A DNA stretch of 64,000 bases from Fodinibacter sp963707895 (lineage in GTDB: Bacteria; Actinomycetota; Actinomycetes; Actinomycetales; Dermatophilaceae): assembly GCA_963707895.1 (NCBI GenBank), contig CAVPRS010000011.1:682001-746000 (forward strand), written 5' to 3'. Shown one piece after another: positions 36,481 to 44,759 of the stretch; position 1 is the first letter of the stretch, and the number at the start of each line of letters is the position of its first letter. Below the pieces are notes generated by a model that saw nothing but the letters and a program-made list of their open reading frames with translations, had not been told where the DNA came from and did no database searches. The position numbers and the translations under genes were made by a program.

Positions 36481-37239
36481 TCACTCGGTGGATGCGCGCG
36501 CCTGCTCCTGGTTCGACCGGTGCGGGCCCGCCAGCCAGTCCTGCTCCAGGCGAGCGTCGACCGGTTCCTCGCCTCGCCGCAGCGCGTCGATGTAGGCGCG
36601 GTCGGCGGCCAGCCGGGCCGCCACCTCGGCACCCTCGGCAACGGCCCCGTGCCCGGGGACGACGACGGTGACGTCCTCGAGTGCCCCGCCCAGCCGGTCG
36701 AGGGCCGCCTCGTAGGCAGCCACCTGACCGGGGCGGCGAGCGTCGAGGAGCGGGATCAGGACGTCCGAGAACATGTCGCCGGCCAGCAGGACACCACGGT
36801 CGGCGAGCAGGACCGCGGCGTGGCCGATGGCATGCGCCTCGTGCTCGATGACCTCGCCCGGCACCTGCCCGCCGTCGGCGGGAAGCGGCGTGACGAGCGC
36901 GACCAGCTCCAGCGGCACCCCGGTGGCGCTCTCCGCAGCCATCGCCTGGGCCCGCTCGCGGGCGTCCGTCGCCATCCGCACGCAGGCGGCGGTGGCGTGG
37001 CGCGGGACGTCGCCGAACCGCGGGTGCCAGAGCAGGTGGTCCCAGTGGGGATGGGTGCAGAACCCGGCCACCACCGGCAGGCCGAGCCGGTCCACGTCGT
37101 CGGCGAGCTCGTCGAGCTCGGACCCGTCGATGCCCGGGTCGACGAGCACCAGCCCACCCTCGCCGCGCACCACGATGGAGTTGCTCCAGACCCATGCGCT
37201 CTGACGGACCCAGACACCGTCGGCCACCTCGTTCAGCAT
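36481..37239 (-). CDS. Metallo-beta-lactamase-fold hydrolase
   Basis: 252 residues. The metal motif is HPHWDH (THPHWDHLLWHPRF), preceded by the usual VLVDPGID strand. Further ligands are HAIGHAAV and DMFSD, and VVVPGHGAV is the last motif. The substrate is unknown; the family includes hydrolases of lactones, thioesters and beta-lactams. The ATG sits within an 18-bp perfect palindrome (37234-37251). It is divergent from the DUF1801 gene. Confidence 0.85.
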   Translation of the reverse strand: MLNEVADGVWVRQSAWVWSNSIVVRGEGGLVLVDPGIDGSELDELADDVDRLGLPVVAGFCTHPHWDHLLWHPRFGDVPRHATAACVRMATDARERAQAMAAESATGVPLELVALVTPLPADGGQVPGEVIEHEAHAIGHAAVLLADRGVLLAGDMFSDVLIPLLDARRPGQVAAYEAALDRLGGALEDVTVVVPGHGAVAEGAEVAARLAADRAYIDALRRGEEPVDARLEQDWLAGPHRSNQEQARASTE

Positions 37240-37251
37240 CGGCCGATGCTG
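37234..37251. promoter_or_regulatory. 18-bp perfect palindrome over a start codon
   Basis: CAGCATCGGCCGATGCTG reads the same on both strands. It covers the ATG of the hydrolase (37239-37237) and its CAGCAT -10-like box. A dimeric repressor bound there would block transcription start, which suggests an operator. It may also act on the divergent DUF1801 gene, whose -10 box is 45 bp away. Confidence 0.5.
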
Positions 37252-37296
37252 TCAGGGACCGCCACCCGGCGCAATCACGGTTGACAGCGGCGCCGG

Positions 37297-37302
37297 TAGC
37301 AT
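37297..37302 (+). promoter_or_regulatory. -10 box TAGCAT for the DUF1801 gene
   Basis: TAGCAT lies 6 nt before GTG 37309, in the leaderless layout. A TTGACA at 37281-37286 looks like a -35 element but is only 10 nt away, too close to pair with this box. Confidence 0.5.
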
Positions 37303-37308
37303 CGTGGC

Positions 37309-37713
37309 GTGCCCGGGAGCCAGCGGAACCCTGCCGTCGACGCCTACATCGCAGCCCTGCCGGAGTGGCAGCGCGAGGTGGCCGAGACCGTGCGCCGCCT
37401 GGTCCACGAGGCCGACCCGGAGGTCGACGAGGTCATCAAGCGGCGCGTCCAGCCGTACTTCGTTCTCGACGGCAACATCTGCGCCCTCCTCGGCGCCAAG
37501 GACCACCTCAACGTCTTCATCTACGACCCGATCGCCCCGGACCCCACGGGTCTGGTCAACCAGGGACAGGCCAACGCGACGGCGCGCGGCATCCAGATCC
37601 GAGCTGGTGAGGAGATCGACGAGGCGGCCCTGGTCGACCTGTTCCGTGCCGTGATCGCGAACAACCGCGCGGGGGGCTGGCGCAAGGTCCGGTCCCGAGC
37701 CGAACGGGACTGA
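37309..37713 (+). CDS. DUF1801 domain-containing protein
   Basis: 134 residues with the YdhG/DUF1801 pattern: VDAYIAALPEWQREVAETVRRL, then EVDEVIKRRVQPYFVLDGNICALLGAKDHLNVFIY (in two adjacent strands) and a final helix DEAALVDLFRAVIANN. It resembles the frataxin-like fold of that family. The biochemical role is unknown. Confidence 0.82.
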   Translation: MPGSQRNPAVDAYIAALPEWQREVAETVRRLVHEADPEVDEVIKRRVQPYFVLDGNICALLGAKDHLNVFIYDPIAPDPTGLVNQGQANATARGIQIRAGEEIDEAALVDLFRAVIANNRAGGWRKVRSRAERD

Positions 37714-37763
37714 CGAGCGGCGCTCACCCGAGCCGGGCGAGCCGCCGCCGGATGCGGCGCTCC

Positions 37764-37769
37764 TACCCT
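37764..37769 (+). promoter_or_regulatory. -10 box TACCCT for the lipoprotein gene
   Basis: TACCCT lies 6 nt before ATG 37776. This spacing supports 37776 rather than the internal ATG 37806 as the first codon. Confidence 0.45.
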
Positions 37770-37775
37770 GACGGT

Positions 37776-38243
37776 ATGGCGACGAGGACGCGCTGTGGAG
37801 GGGCCATGGCCTCGGTGAAGCACTGCGTTGCGCCCGCCCTTCTCGCCGTCGCCCTCCTCGCCGGGTGTGGCGCCGACCCAGCCGGTCAGGACCTCTGCGC
37901 GCGGTACGACGACCTGAAGGCGGCCGTCGAGGACCTCGACGCGGCCCCCCGGCTCGACACGTCGAACCCGGAGGCCGTGCAGAAGCAGGTCGACGCGCTG
38001 CGCCTGCAGGCCGACAAGGTGCGCGACATCCTCGACCAGGTGCAGCGCGTGTCGGAGGGCCGGCTCGACACGGCCATCGCGAACGCCCGGCTGAGCATCG
38101 ACGACATGCGCGAGTCGCTGATCGTGGCGCGCTACGACGCGGCCGAGACCCTGGGCCCGAAGATCACCGAGGCGCAGGCGAACCTGCGGGAGGCGTACGC
38201 CCCCGTGGCGTCCGCCCTCGACACGCAGTGCTCGACGTCATGA
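37776..38243 (+). CDS. Small lipoprotein of unknown function
   Basis: 155 residues from ATG 37776, or 145 from ATG 37806. The lipobox is LLAGC (VALLAGCGADP), so the mature protein would be lipid-anchored outside the membrane. The rest is mostly alpha-helical and charged (DDLKAAVEDLDAAPRL, QKQVDALRLQADKVRDILDQ), with coiled-coil character and one later Cys near the end. I do not recognise a family. It lies 31 nt before the Dcu transporter gene. Confidence 0.75.
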   Translation: MATRTRCGGAMASVKHCVAPALLAVALLAGCGADPAGQDLCARYDDLKAAVEDLDAAPRLDTSNPEAVQKQVDALRLQADKVRDILDQVQRVSEGRLDTAIANARLSIDDMRESLIVARYDAAETLGPKITEAQANLREAYAPVASALDTQCSTS

Positions 38244-38274
38244 CCCCGCCCACCACCGATCGGAAGGAGACGCC

Positions 38275-39630
38275 ATGAGCGTCAGCTTCGTCCTCGAGGC
38301 CCTCGTCGTCGTCGGCTCGATCGTCATGGGCACCCGGGCCGGGGGAGTGGGCGTCGGGCTCTGGGGTGGCCTCGGCACGTTCGTGCTGGTCTTCATCTTC
38401 GGCGAGGCGCCCGGCGAGCCGCCGGCCGCCGCGGTCGCGATCATCCTCGCGGTCGTCACGACCGCGGCCCTGATGCAGGCCGCGGGCGGCATCGACTGGA
38501 TGGTGGCGATGGCCGCGCGGATCATCGAGAAGCGCCCGAAGCAGATCACCCTGATCGCACCGCTGACGGCGTTCCTCTTCTGCATCGGCTCCGGGACCGG
38601 CAACATCATCTACCCCCTGCTGCCGGTGATCTACGACGTGTCCTACAAGAACCGGATCCGGCCCTCGCGACCACTGACCGTGACCGTCGTCCAGTCGGGC
38701 ATCGCGCTGGCGGCCTCGCCCGTCTCGGCCGCGATGGCCGCCATGCTGACGCTCACCGACGTCGCGCCCTACGACCTGGGCCTCGGCCAGATCCTCGCGA
38801 TCACGTTGCCCGCGTGCGTGATCGGCATCATCGTGACGTCCCTCGTGGTCAACCGGATGTGGAAGGACCTCGACGACGACCCCGACGTGCAGGCGAAGAT
38901 CACCTCCGGGGAGCTGGCTCCGCCCGACGCAGCGGCTGCCGACGGCGAGTCGGCCGCCTCGAAGCTCACCTTCACCTCGCGGGGCCGCAACTCGGCCCTC
39001 GCCTTCCTCCTCGGCGTCGTGGCGATCGTCATCTTCGGGCTGTTCCCCGACCTGCGGCCCTCGTGGGAGGTCGACGGCGAGAGCGTGTCGGTCGACATGA
39101 CGAGCACCATCGTGCTGGTCATGTTCGTCGTCGGCGTGATCATCCTGTTCCTGGGGCGTCCCGACGTGCAGACGGTCCCGGACCAGTCGGTCTTCAAGGC
39201 CGGCATGATCTCGGCGATCGCGCTGTTCGGCATCGCGTGGCTGACGGCCACCTTCATCGACGCGCACGAGGAGTACATCATCAGCACCATCGGGGAGTGG
39301 GTCACCAACTGGGAGTTCATCTTCGCCCTGGCGGTGTTCCTCGTCGCGGCCCTCACGACCAGTCAGTCGACGGCGACCCGGACGATCGTGCCGATCGGCC
39401 TCGCAGCGGGCCTGCCGGTCGGCGTGGTCACCGGCATGTGGGCCGGCGCCCTGGGCGGCGTCTACACCCTGCCGGCCAACGGCACCCAGATCGCGGCGGC
39501 GAACTTCGACGCCACCGGCACCACCAAGCTGGGGACCAAGCTGCTCGACCACAGCTTCTTCGTGCCGATGCTCGTCCTGTCGGTCACCACGGTCGTGGTC
39601 GGCGCGGCGATCGGCGCCATCTTCTTCTGA
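38275..39630 (+). CDS. Dcu-type anaerobic C4-dicarboxylate transporter
   Basis: 451 residues with about 12 helices, matching the DcuA/DcuB family: FLFCIGSGTGNIIYPLLPVI, QSGIALAASPVSAAMAAML, and near the end TTSQSTATRTIVPIGLAAGL and LPANGTQIAAANFD. These carriers exchange or take up aspartate, fumarate, malate and succinate. AAGGAG precedes ATG 38275. A hydrophilic insert (about 200-235) rich in Asp and Ala separates the halves. Aspartate/fumarate specificity cannot be fixed from sequence. The M20 dipeptidase gene follows by 44 bp, a likely operon. Confidence 0.85.
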   Translation: MSVSFVLEALVVVGSIVMGTRAGGVGVGLWGGLGTFVLVFIFGEAPGEPPAAAVAIILAVVTTAALMQAAGGIDWMVAMAARIIEKRPKQITLIAPLTAFLFCIGSGTGNIIYPLLPVIYDVSYKNRIRPSRPLTVTVVQSGIALAASPVSAAMAAMLTLTDVAPYDLGLGQILAITLPACVIGIIVTSLVVNRMWKDLDDDPDVQAKITSGELAPPDAAAADGESAASKLTFTSRGRNSALAFLLGVVAIVIFGLFPDLRPSWEVDGESVSVDMTSTIVLVMFVVGVIILFLGRPDVQTVPDQSVFKAGMISAIALFGIAWLTATFIDAHEEYIISTIGEWVTNWEFIFALAVFLVAALTTSQSTATRTIVPIGLAAGLPVGVVTGMWAGALGGVYTLPANGTQIAAANFDATGTTKLGTKLLDHSFFVPMLVLSVTTVVVGAAIGAIFF

Positions 39631-39674
39631 CCGCACAAGCCCGACGACGTCGCACCCAGGAAAGGCGGTACGCC

Positions 39675-41018
39675 ATGGAGGTTCACGAGATCTCCGGCAA
39701 GGCCAGCGCTCTGATGCCCGGCATCATCAGCGACCTCGAGGAGCTGGTGGCGATCCCCTCGATCGCCTTCCCCGGGTACCCGGAGGAGCCGGTGCACCAG
39801 ATGGCCGGGCGGACCCTCGCCCTGTTCCAGGAGGCCGGTTTCACCAACGCCCGGCTGATGGAGGTGCCCACCGGGTTCCCGCCGATCTACGGCGAGATCG
39901 AGGGTCCGGAGGGCTCGCCCGTCGTCATCCTCTACGCCCACTACGACGTGCAGCCGGCGCCGCCGGAGCAGGGCTGGTCGACCGACCCCTGGGTCGCGAC
40001 CCACAAGGACGGCCGGATCTTCGGGCGCGGGGCCGCCGACGACAAGGGCGGTCTGGTGGCCCACCTGGGCACCCTGCGGGTCTTCGACGGCACACCGCCG
40101 TGCACGGTCAAGCTGGTGCTCGAGGGGATGGAGGAGACCGAGAGCAACCTCGAGGCGTTCGTCGAGGCCCACCCCGAGCTGTTCCAGTGCGACGTCTTCA
40201 TCGTGTGCGACATGGGCAACCTGACGGTCGGGGAACCGGTGCTCACCACCGCCCTCCGTGGCGACGTGGCCTGCGTGGTCTCGGTGCGCACCCTGGAGCA
40301 CCCACTGCACTCGGGGGTGTTCGGTGGCCCGGTCCCCGACGCGATGATGTCGCTCGCCCGCCTGCTCGCGACCCTGCACGACGACAACGGTGACGTCGCC
40401 GTCGCCGGGGTCACGACCGGACAGTGGGCCGGTGCCGACATGTCGCCGGAGGACCTGCGGGCCAGCGCTGACGTCGCCGACGGTGTCGAGCTCGTCGGCA
40501 CCGGAACGGTCGCCGACCGGTTGTGGGCCCACCCGTCGATCAGCGCGATCGGCGTCGACATGACCCGGATCGCCGGGTCGTCGAACGTGCTCATCCCCGA
40601 GGCCAAGGCGAAGATCTCGATGCGGATCGCCCCCGGCACCGACCCCAAGGCCGAGCTCGACGCCCTGGTCGCCCACCTCGAGTCGCACGCCCCGTGGGGT
40701 GCGCAGGTGAGCGTCAAGCGCACCAAGGAGGCGCCACCGTTCCGCTGCGACACCACCGGCCCGGGCTACGACGCCGCACGCACCGCGCTCGAGCAGGCCT
40801 TCGGAAAGCCTGTGGGAGAGGCCGGTTCGGGCGGGTCGATCCCGCTCCTGCGAACCCTGCAGCAGGTCTCGCCGAAGTCCGAGTTCATCCTGTGGGGACC
40901 CGAGGACACCGCGCTCGCGCGGATCCACGCGTCCGACGAGAGCGTCGACCCCACCGAGATCGAGAAGCTCGTCGTCGCCCAGGCCCTGCTGCTCCAGCTG
41001 CTGGCCGAGCCGCGGTGA
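39675..41018 (+). CDS. M20-family dipeptidase
   Basis: Di-zinc peptidase of 447 residues. The metal ligands are AHYDVQPAP (His, Asp), GAADDKGG (bridging Asp), EGMEETES (catalytic Glu then metal Glu), CDMGN and a late His (IHASDESVD). The dimerisation domain (about 200-320) contains LHSGVFGGPVPDA. It has the length and motifs of the carnosinase-like group. AGGAAAGG precedes ATG 39675. It could supply amino acids to the adjacent carrier's pathway. Confidence 0.9.
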   Translation: MEVHEISGKASALMPGIISDLEELVAIPSIAFPGYPEEPVHQMAGRTLALFQEAGFTNARLMEVPTGFPPIYGEIEGPEGSPVVILYAHYDVQPAPPEQGWSTDPWVATHKDGRIFGRGAADDKGGLVAHLGTLRVFDGTPPCTVKLVLEGMEETESNLEAFVEAHPELFQCDVFIVCDMGNLTVGEPVLTTALRGDVACVVSVRTLEHPLHSGVFGGPVPDAMMSLARLLATLHDDNGDVAVAGVTTGQWAGADMSPEDLRASADVADGVELVGTGTVADRLWAHPSISAIGVDMTRIAGSSNVLIPEAKAKISMRIAPGTDPKAELDALVAHLESHAPWGAQVSVKRTKEAPPFRCDTTGPGYDAARTALEQAFGKPVGEAGSGGSIPLLRTLQQVSPKSEFILWGPEDTALARIHASDESVDPTEIEKLVVAQALLLQLLAEPR

Positions 41019-41031
41019 CGGGCGCGAGCCG

Positions 41032-42549
41032 ATGACCGCCACGCAGGCCGCGACCGCGCGGGCCGGCGGGGTCCTCGCGGCGACCTGCCTCTCGACGCTC
41101 GTCGTCAACGCCAACACCTCGGCCGTCAGCATCCTGCTGCCCGCCATCAGCGACGACACCGGCACGTCGGTCGACACCCTGCAGTGGGCCGTCACGGGTT
41201 ACTCCCTGGTCGGCGCCGCCGTGATCGTCACGGCCGGGTCGCTGGGTGACGTCTTCGGGCGGCGCCGGGTCTTCCAGCTCGGGCTGGCGCTCTTCGTCGT
41301 GTCCTGCGTGTTCATCGGGCTGTCGAGCTCGGGCGGCGCCGTCATCGCGGGCCGGTTCGTCCAGGGCGCGGCCGGCTCGACCATCCTGGCCTGCGGGCTC
41401 AGCCTGCTGACCGTCGCCAACTCGGGCGCGGAGCAGCTGCGGGCGGTCTCGCTGTGGGGGGCCGCGGCAGCGGTCGGGGCCGCGGCCGGGCCGCTGATCG
41501 GTGGCGTGCTCGTCGACATCACCGGGTGGCAGGGGTTGTTCTGGATCGACGCGGTGGTCGGGCTGGTCTGCATGGTCATCACCCGCCGGAGCGTGGCGGA
41601 GTCGAGGGACCCCAACCGGTCGCGCTCGATCGACTACACCGGCAGCGTCCTCATCGCGCTGACCCTCGGGCCCCTCATCCTCGCCCTGAGCAAGGGCAGC
41701 TCCTGGGGCTGGGCCTCGGTCGCGACGATCGGCTGCCTGGTCGTGGCCGTCCTCGCCGCCGTGGCCTTCGTGATGGTCGAGAAGCGCGTCGCCGTTCCCC
41801 TGCTCGACCTGGCCCTGCTGCGCAACCGGGTCCTCGTCGGCTCCACGGTGGCGATCCTCATCGGGGCGGGCACGATCAACGCCCTGATGTACGTGCTGAG
41901 CCTGTGGTTCCAGGACCCCAGCTCGCTCGGGTTCACCCCCCTCCAGGCCGGGCTCGCGACGCTGCCGGCGACCGTGGGCCTCGTCGTCGTGGCACCCCTC
42001 GTGCCGAAGTTCGCGGCCCGGCTGGGGGCGCGCCAGGTCGTGGGGCTGGGGTTCGCGATCACCGCAGCCGGGTTCGCCGTCATCGGACTGGCTGACGCCG
42101 ACTGGCTGTACCGGGCCTTCGTCATCCCCCTGATCGCGATCGCCGTCGGGATGGGGATGTCGAACGGTCCGGCATCGTCGGCCTCGACCGCCTGCGTCCC
42201 CATCGAGCAGGTCGGGTCGGCCTCGGGGGTGTCCAACATGGCGCGCTACGTCGGCGCGGCCGTGGCGACGGCGCTGGCCGCCACCGTCTACAGCTCGGTC
42301 ACCGCGAACCAGGTCGCGGACGGCGTCCCCACCGGCGAGGCACTCACCGCCGGGCTGTCCGCCACCGCCTGGATGATGACCGTCTTCAGCCTCGCCGGGG
42401 TCGCGATGGCCGTCGTGATGGGCCGTCAGGCCCGCAGCGCGACCGGCACCCTGGAGGATGCCGCGGCGGCCGCCTCCGCGCACACCTACACACTTCCGAC
42501 CTCGGCGACACCCGCCCCGGCGACGCCGGCCTCGGCGGCCACGGGCTGA
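41032..42549 (+). CDS. MFS exporter, DHA2 (EmrB/QacA) family
   Basis: 505 residues with about 14 helices. Motif A is GSLGDVFGRRRVFQLG, motif B is IAGRFVQGAAGSTILA, and WAVTGYSLVGAAVIV is the usual QW-x-tgY loop. The C-terminus is Ala/Pro/Thr-rich and polar. Such proteins export drugs or metabolites by proton antiport. It starts 13 nt after the M20 gene, with GGGCGAG as a possible ribosome-binding site. Confidence 0.88.
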   Translation: MTATQAATARAGGVLAATCLSTLVVNANTSAVSILLPAISDDTGTSVDTLQWAVTGYSLVGAAVIVTAGSLGDVFGRRRVFQLGLALFVVSCVFIGLSSSGGAVIAGRFVQGAAGSTILACGLSLLTVANSGAEQLRAVSLWGAAAAVGAAAGPLIGGVLVDITGWQGLFWIDAVVGLVCMVITRRSVAESRDPNRSRSIDYTGSVLIALTLGPLILALSKGSSWGWASVATIGCLVVAVLAAVAFVMVEKRVAVPLLDLALLRNRVLVGSTVAILIGAGTINALMYVLSLWFQDPSSLGFTPLQAGLATLPATVGLVVVAPLVPKFAARLGARQVVGLGFAITAAGFAVIGLADADWLYRAFVIPLIAIAVGMGMSNGPASSASTACVPIEQVGSASGVSNMARYVGAAVATALAATVYSSVTANQVADGVPTGEALTAGLSATAWMMTVFSLAGVAMAVVMGRQARSATGTLEDAAAAASAHTYTLPTSATPAPATPASAATG

Positions 42550-42581
42550 CATCCCGGTGGCATCCGCGACAGGATGGGTCG

Positions 42582-43007
42582 ATGGAGCAGAGCACCACGG
42601 TCGACATCGCGGCCACGCCCGAGCGGGTGTGGGAGGTGCTGAGCGACGTGGAGTACTGGTCGGAGTGGACGCCCACGGTGACGGTGGTGCGCCGGCTCGA
42701 CGACGGGCCGCTGCGCACGGGGAGCCGGGCGAAGATCCGCCAGCCACGGCTGCCCGAGACCGAGTACGTCGTCACCGAGCTGGAGCCGGGGCGCTCGTTC
42801 ACCTGGGTGGCCACCGGCCCCGGCGTGCTCACGACCGCCCGACACGACGCCGAGCCGCTGCCCGACGGTGGCACCCGGGTGCGGCTGTCGGTGTCGCAGT
42901 CCGGGTGGCTGGGATCGGTGATGGGGCGCTTCTACCGCGGGCTCACCGACCGCTACCTCGCCAACGAGGCCAACGGCCTCAAGGCCAGGTGCGAGAAGGG
43001 CCCCTGA
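42582..43007 (+). CDS. SRPBCC (polyketide cyclase/START-like) family protein
   Basis: 141 residues. The opening EQSTTVDIAATPERVWEVLS and DVEYWSEWTPTVTVVRRLDD is the first strand and helix of the SRPBCC fold, and YRGLTDRYLANEANGLK is the long C-terminal helix lining the ligand cavity. The ligand is unknown. A CAGGAT box lies 6 nt before the ATG. Confidence 0.85.
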   Translation: MEQSTTVDIAATPERVWEVLSDVEYWSEWTPTVTVVRRLDDGPLRTGSRAKIRQPRLPETEYVVTELEPGRSFTWVATGPGVLTTARHDAEPLPDGGTRVRLSVSQSGWLGSVMGRFYRGLTDRYLANEANGLKARCEKGP

Positions 43008-43065
43008 GTCCCGTCACGCCCGGCGGGCGACGTGCGCCCGGGCGACGGCATCCCCCTGTGGCGGG

Positions 43066-43851
43066 TCAGCCGGGCAGGCCGCTCGCCGCGTCGTCGTAGT
43101 AGGGCCGGTTGCGCAGCGCCGCTGCGGCCGCCTCGTCGAGGCAGACCACCGTGTCGGGGTGCCACTGGAGCACCGATGCCGGCACGGATGCCGTGAGCGG
43201 GCCCTCCAGGGCGGCCGCCACGGCCTCCGCCTTGGCGTCACCGGTGGCGACGAGCACCAGGCGGCGGGCCTCGAGGATCGTGCCCAGGCCCTGGGTCACG
43301 CAGTGGGTGGGCACGTCGTCGAGGCCCTGGAAGAAGCGGGCGTTGTCGCGGCGGGTGCGGTCCGACAGGCGCTTGACCCGGGTGCGTGAGGTGAGCGCCG
43401 AGCCGGGCTCGTTGAAGCCGAGGTGCCCGTTCGCGCCGATGCCGAGCACCTGCACGTCGACCCCGCCGAGCTCGCGGATGCGCGCCTCGTAGGCAGCGGC
43501 CGCGGCCATCAGGCTCGGCACGTCGCGACCGGAGCCGTCGGGCACCGCCAGCCGCTCGGGAGCGAGGCCGATGACACCGCACACCTCGCGCAGCAGCACC
43601 TCGCGGTAGCCCTCCGGGTGACCGGGCGGCAGCCCGACGTACTCGTCGAGGGCGAACCCGTGCGCCTGCCCGAAGTCGGCGTCGCCGCGCTCGACGGCCC
43701 GGCCGAGCTCACGGTAGAGGCCCAGGGGAGAGGACCCCGTCGCCAGCCCGATGACGGGTGCCCGGTCACCGCCCGAGGGCAGCCGCTCGAGCACCGCCTG
43801 CGCGGCCCGACGGGCCGTCGCGTCAGGAGTGCTCCGGACGACGACCTCCAT
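43066..43851 (-). CDS. nagB: Glucosamine-6-phosphate deaminase
   Basis: Converts glucosamine-6-phosphate to fructose-6-phosphate and ammonia, feeding amino sugars into glycolysis. 261 residues of the usual length. Motifs are LATGSSPLGLY (phosphate loop), FALDEYVGLPPGHPEGY (catalytic Asp region), VLGIGANGHLGFNEPGSAL (catalytic Asn/His) and TQGLGTILEARRLVLVATG. The start shares one nucleotide with the kinase stop (TGATG). It is the last gene of the amino-sugar operon. Confidence 0.95.
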   Translation of the reverse strand: MEVVVRSTPDATARRAAQAVLERLPSGGDRAPVIGLATGSSPLGLYRELGRAVERGDADFGQAHGFALDEYVGLPPGHPEGYREVLLREVCGVIGLAPERLAVPDGSGRDVPSLMAAAAAYEARIRELGGVDVQVLGIGANGHLGFNEPGSALTSRTRVKRLSDRTRRDNARFFQGLDDVPTHCVTQGLGTILEARRLVLVATGDAKAEAVAAALEGPLTASVPASVLQWHPDTVVCLDEAAAAALRNRPYYDDAASGLPG

Positions 43852-44759
43852 CAGGCGTTCACGCCCACCGGCTCGTTGCTGCCGGGCAGCAGGGCCGCGC
43901 CGATGGCGGCCACGGGCACGTCGCCGTCGAGCACCCGGATCCGCCCGACCAGGTCGAGGCGACGCAGGAACGGCGAGGCCTGCGCCCGGGAGGTGATGTC
44001 GGCTGCCAGGGCCTGCTCGAGCTCGGCGCGGTCGCGCGCCAGTCCGCCGCCGATGACGACCAGCTCGGCCCCGGTGACGACCAGCACCTGCACCGCCAGC
44101 GCGATGCCGTGGGCCAGCGTCGCGACGACCTCGCGGGCCTGCTCGTCACCCGCTGCGGCCGCGGGGAAGAGGTCGGCGGCCGGCCCGGGCCACATCCGGT
44201 GCAGGGCGGTGCCCGACGCGATCGTCTCGAGGCAGCCTTCCTGGCCGCAGGTGCAGGGCACGCCGGAACCGACCGGCAGGTGGCCGATCTCGCCCGCCGC
44301 CCCGCCGGCACCCCGCACGACCTCACCGCGGTGCACGATCGCGGCGGCCAGGCCGGTGCCGACGTTCAGGTAGGCGGTGGTCCCGTGGTGCACCTCGGGC
44401 CGAACGGCGTGGTGAGCACCCAGGGCGGCGGCCTTGACGTCGTTGTCGATGCTCGGCCGCCGGCCGGTCGCGGCCTCGATACCGCCGGCGAGGTCGAGGG
44501 CGTGCACCTCGAGGTTGACCGCGTGCCGCGCCCACCCCGTCTCCGGGTCGACCAGCCCGGGCATGCAGGCCCCGAGGTGCTCGATCTGCGACCAGCCGCC
44601 CACGACGGCGGCGGCCTGGTCGGCGACGTCGACCGCGGTGGCCAGCACCCCGGTGTTCCCCCGACCAGACGGGGCGGCCACCTCGGCGACCACGATGCCG
44701 GCGTCGTCGAGCACGAGCGCGGCGGTCTTGGTGCCGCCGATGTCGATGCCGAGCCTCAC
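43851..44759 (-). CDS. ROK-family sugar kinase, N-acetylglucosamine kinase candidate
   Basis: 302 residues, with no DNA-binding domain, hence a kinase and not a repressor. The phosphate loop is LGIDIGGTKTAALVLD, the catalytic Asp lies in SIDNDVKAAALG, and the ROK zinc motif is CTCGQEGCLE preceded by GEIGHLPV. Between NagZ-like GH3 and NagB, the likely reaction is phosphorylation of N-acetylglucosamine or glucosamine set free by the GH3 enzyme. GTGA overlap with the GH3 gene. Confidence 0.88.
   Translation of the reverse strand: MRLGIDIGGTKTAALVLDDAGIVVAEVAAPSGRGNTGVLATAVDVADQAAAVVGGWSQIEHLGACMPGLVDPETGWARHAVNLEVHALDLAGGIEAATGRRPSIDNDVKAAALGAHHAVRPEVHHGTTAYLNVGTGLAAAIVHRGEVVRGAGGAAGEIGHLPVGSGVPCTCGQEGCLETIASGTALHRMWPGPAADLFPAAAAGDEQAREVVATLAHGIALAVQVLVVTGAELVVIGGGLARDRAELEQALAADITSRAQASPFLRRLDLVGRIRVLDGDVPVAAIGAALLPGSNEPVGVNA

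Noticed and set aside
37281..37286. TTGACA as a -35 element for the DUF1801 gene
   Set aside because: Only 10 nt from the TAGCAT box; a working spacer is about 16-18 nt.
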